Source: a bacterium UBA6154 (lineage in GTDB: Bacteria > Actinomycetota > Actinomycetes > S36-B12). From it: 8,831 nucleotides of DNA. Numbering within the stretch: the stretch's first letter is position 1; every line of letters starts with the position of its first letter. A program made the position numbers and the translations under genes. Positions 5,977-8,831 of the stretch are shown in pieces. Where the stretch lies: contig DIUQ01000005.1 in NCBI GenBank assembly GCA_002422375.1, forward strand, positions 3,051 through 11,881, in the 5' to 3' direction. The notes beneath the pieces are model-generated. The model saw nothing but the letters and a program-made list of their open reading frames with translations. It searched no databases and was not told the origin of the DNA.

Positions 5977-8831
5977 ATGACACAAGCACCTGAAGCTCCT
6001 GTAATCACTCCAAAGGAGAGCTTTGTGCACAACACGCTCAAGAATCCCGGCTTGAGCATGAAGAGACTTTTCACGACCGAGGGGGTCCATCCTTACGACG
6101 ATGTCGTGTGGGAGCGCCGTGACGTGGTGCAGAACAACTGGAAAACCGGTGAGATTGTCTTTGAACAACGGGGTGTGGAGTTCCCTGATTTCTGGAGTGT
6201 TAACGCCTCAACCATTGTCACCACAAAGTATTTCCGCGGTGCGGTGGGTGCGGATAATCGCGAATGGAGCCTAAAGCAGCTTATTGATCGTGTGGTGCTG
6301 ACATATACCAAGGCAGGTCGTGACCATGGCTACTTCCGTACCGAGGCAGACGCGGAGATTTTTGAACATGAACTGACCTACATGCTGTTGCACCAGGTGT
6401 TTTCATTCAACTCACCCGTGTGGTTCAACGTTGGCACAACCGCGCCCCAGCAAGTCAGTGCGTGCTTTATCTTGAGCGTCGACGACACCATGGACTCCAT
6501 CTTGAACTGGTATCGCGAAGAAGGCATGATCTTCAAGGGCGGCTCGGGGGCCGGGCTCAATCTCTCGCGCATCCGTTCCAGCAAGGAACTCCTCCGCTCC
6601 TCCGGGGGTACGGCATCTGGTCCTGTCTCCTTCATGCGGGGTGCTGATGCTTCCGCGGGAACAATCAAATCAGGCGGTGCCACCCGTCGGGCGGCAAAGA
6701 TGGTCGTGCTGGATGTTGACCACCCTGACATCGAAGAATTCATCGAAACCAAGGTTCGTGAAGAGGACAAAATTCGTGTTCTTCGCGACGCCGGTTACGA
6801 CATGGACCTCGGTGGATCGGACATCACCAGCGTTCAGTACCAAAACGCCAATAATTCCGTCCGCGTGTCAGATCTATTTATGCAGGCTGTGGAGAATGGT
6901 GAGCCCTTTGGATTGACTGCACGTACCGACGGACGAGTCGTGGAAACTGTCGATGCCACGGAGCTGTTTCATAAAATGACACAAGCCGCGTGGGCATGTG
7001 CAGATCCGGGTATTCAATACGACGACACTATTAATGACTGGCATACCAATCCAGAAACCGGTCGTATCAATGCGTCCAATCCATGCTCGGAATACATGAG
7101 CTTGGACAACTCCTCGTGCAACCTCGCGAGCCTCAACTTGCTCAAGTTCCTCAAGGATGACGACACATTTGATGCCGACCGTTTTTCTCAAGCAGTGGAG
7201 TTTGTCATCACGGCTATGGATATTTCCATCTGTTTCGCTGATTTCCCGACCGATCCCATTGGTGACACCACCCGTAAATACCGTCAATTGGGAATCGGAT
7301 ACGCCAACTTGGGTGCCCTTCTTATGGCCACTAGCTTGCCGTATGACTCTGAAGCGGGCCGGGCATTTGCTGCGGGAATTACTTCCCTCATGACAGGCAC
7401 GGCGTACAAGCGCAGCGCCGAACTGGCTGGAGTAGTCGGAGTGTACGAGGGCTACGGGCGTAATGAATACGCACATAAGCGGGTAATGCGTAAGCACGCT
7501 GCAGCAAATGATTCGATTAGAACGTCTTCTTCGCTCGATGGCGACGTAACAGCCCTGGCCGGCAAAGTCTGGGAAGAATGTCTGACTCTCGGTGAGACGA
7601 ACGGTTGGAGAAATGCTCAGGCTTCCGTCCTAGCTCCCACGGGAACTATTGGGTTCATGATGGACTGCGACACAACCGGCATTGAGCCGGACTTCTCCTT
7701 GGTCAAGTTCAAGAAGCTCGTTGGCGGTGGTTCGATGCAGATTGTTAACCAGACAATCCCCCGTGCCCTCCGGAAATTGGGATACGCCGAGGAAACAGTC
7801 GAAGCGATAGTTGAGTTCATCGGTGAGAACGGACATGTAATTGATGCGCCGGGTCTCAAGTCCGAGCACTACGCCATATTCGATACGGCCATGGGTGCGC
7901 GATCCATAACCCCCATGGGTCACGTTCGCATGATGGCCGCTGTGCAGCCCTTTATTTCCGGGGCCATTAGCAAAACCGTCAATATGCCCGAAGACGCCAC
8001 CGTCGAAGAAGTATCGGAGATCTATTTCCAGGGCTGGAAGTTGGGGATCAAGGCCCTGGCTATTTATCGCGATAACTGCAAGGTTGGCCAACCGTTGAGC
8101 GACGCCAAAGCGAAGAAGGCAGACGCGGTCGTGGAGGAAACAGTCGTAGCTGGGCAGCCGATCCGTCGCCGACTACCTAAATCACGCCCAAGCCGCACAA
8201 CGTCATTCTCCGTTGCTGGCGCTGAGGGGTACATGACCGCTGGCAGTTACGACGACGGTCAACTCGGCGAGGTATTCCTCAAGTTGGGCAAGCAAGGGTC
8301 GACTCTTGCCGGCGTCATGGATGCTTTCTCCATCGCTATCAGTATCGCCCTGCAGTACGGTGTGCCGCTCGAAGCGTTCGTCAACAAATTCGTGAACATG
8401 CGATTCGAACCCGCTGGCATGACCGACGATCCTGATATCCGAATCTCACAGTCCATGATGGATTACATTTTCCGTCGCTTGGCTTTGGACTATCTCACCT
8501 TTGAACAGCGGGAGGCTCTCGGAATCTATTCTGCAGCAGAGCGTGCAGCCGAGGTCCAAGGTTCAGCTGCACCAGCATCGGCGGCTGACCTTGATCTCGA
8601 GGTCACCACCGACGAAGTGTCAGCTCCTGAGGACATTTCTGCTCCGGTTGAGCACCAAGGTCAGCCGATTACTCATGAAGTCCCACAGAGCGTGCATTCA
8701 AGCGCGGAATTACTCGAGGCCATTACGGGCACAGCCTCCGATGCACCCCTGTGCATGACATGTGGAATCAAAATGCGGCCGGCAGGAAGCTGCTACGTGT
8801 GCGAGGGGTGCGGCAGCACTTCAGGGTGCAG
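5977..8831 (+). CDS. nrdJ: Adenosylcobalamin-dependent class II ribonucleotide reductase NrdJ (last base(s) and stop missing)
   Basis: NrdJ reduces ribonucleotides to deoxyribonucleotides, using adenosylcobalamin to make the active-site thiyl radical. It works with or without oxygen and needs no small subunit. 951 complete codons are present. NPCSE (368-372) holds the radical Cys370 with Asn368 and Glu372. Cys163 (in QVSACF) and Cys381 (in NSSCNL) match the internal redox pair; the Cys370-Cys381 spacing equals that of T. maritima NrdJ (C322 and C333). Other blocks are FKGGSGAG and SGGATRRAAKM. A TSCPD-type domain (about 745-855) follows, with SYDDGQLGEVFLKLGKQGSTLAG. A variable acidic linker (about 855-920) leads to a tail with two CxxC pairs (C926/C929, C942/C945) plus C939 and C951, ending GSTSGC. 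The final two bases (AG) begin a Ser or Arg codon, so at most a few codons are missing. ATG 5977 has AGAAAGG at 5963-5969. No N-terminal ATP-cone and no cobalamin riboswitch were seen. Confidence 0.97.
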   Translation, partial: MTQAPEAPVITPKESFVHNTLKNPGLSMKRLFTTEGVHPYDDVVWERRDVVQNNWKTGEIVFEQRGVEFPDFWSVNASTIVTTKYFRGAVGADNREWSLKQLIDRVVLTYTKAGRDHGYFRTEADAEIFEHELTYMLLHQVFSFNSPVWFNVGTTAPQQVSACFILSVDDTMDSILNWYREEGMIFKGGSGAGLNLSRIRSSKELLRSSGGTASGPVSFMRGADASAGTIKSGGATRRAAKMVVLDVDHPDIEEFIETKVREEDKIRVLRDAGYDMDLGGSDITSVQYQNANNSVRVSDLFMQAVENGEPFGLTARTDGRVVETVDATELFHKMTQAAWACADPGIQYDDTINDWHTNPETGRINASNPCSEYMSLDNSSCNLASLNLLKFLKDDDTFDADRFSQAVEFVITAMDISICFADFPTDPIGDTTRKYRQLGIGYANLGALLMATSLPYDSEAGRAFAAGITSLMTGTAYKRSAELAGVVGVYEGYGRNEYAHKRVMRKHAAANDSIRTSSSLDGDVTALAGKVWEECLTLGETNGWRNAQASVLAPTGTIGFMMDCDTTGIEPDFSLVKFKKLVGGGSMQIVNQTIPRALRKLGYAEETVEAIVEFIGENGHVIDAPGLKSEHYAIFDTAMGARSITPMGHVRMMAAVQPFISGAISKTVNMPEDATVEEVSEIYFQGWKLGIKALAIYRDNCKVGQPLSDAKAKKADAVVEETVVAGQPIRRRLPKSRPSRTTSFSVAGAEGYMTAGSYDDGQLGEVFLKLGKQGSTLAGVMDAFSIAISIALQYGVPLEAFVNKFVNMRFEPAGMTDDPDIRISQSMMDYIFRRLALDYLTFEQREALGIYSAAERAAEVQGSAAPASAADLDLEVTTDEVSAPEDISAPVEHQGQPITHEVPQSVHSSAELLEAITGTASDAPLCMTCGIKMRPAGSCYVCEGCGSTSGC

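Noticed and set aside
6874..7497. 207-codon open frame on the minus strand
   Set aside because: It lies wholly within nrdJ, antisense to its catalytic core, and has no recognisable domain. nrdJ itself matches its family throughout this stretch.

Overview
The window comes from the chromosome of an actinobacterium (Actinomycetota) of moderate GC content, roughly mid-50s percent by eye. Three things point there. The SOS boxes are of the TCGAAC-N4-GTTCGA type. LexA carries the self-cleavage region [10 protein letters not shown], as in mycobacterial LexA. The gene order hflX - dinG-like helicase - lexA - LysM protein - nrdR - nrdJ matches the lexA neighbourhood known from mycobacteria, corynebacteria and streptomycetes. 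I cannot name the genus from sequence alone.

Layout. Positions 1-1143 hold the 3' part of hflX (ribosome-associated GTPase). It overlaps by 4 bases the complete gene for a DinG/XPD-family Fe-S helicase (1140-3104). The helicase gene converges on lexA (3117-3833, minus strand). The 227-base gap between lexA and a divergent small LysM gene (4061-4408) holds two SOS boxes, one placed at each predicted promoter, plus two hairpins in the lexA leader. Just 31 bases after the LysM gene lies a secreted SGNH/GDSL-type hydrolase gene (4440-5213), which may be co-transcribed with it. A 194-base gap then holds a predicted promoter, NrdR-box-like sites and a repeat cluster resembling DnaA boxes. After it come nrdR (5408-5914) and nrdJ (5977 to the window end), which lacks only its last base or bases and stop codon.

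How the genes fit together. The right half is a DNA-damage and dNTP-supply neighbourhood. LexA controls itself and the LysM membrane protein, which looks like an SOS cell-division brake of the DivS/ChiZ/YneA kind. NrdR represses the adenosylcobalamin-dependent class II ribonucleotide reductase encoded next to it. The left half pairs a ribosome-rescue GTPase with a DNA-repair helicase.

No mobile element, CRISPR array, tRNA or rRNA gene was seen. Most of the window is a conserved core region. The less ordinary parts are the doubled LexA control region with its terminator-like lexA leader, the envelope hydrolase placed behind the SOS gene, and the repeated TCCACAGGTAGT elements in the nrdR leader.
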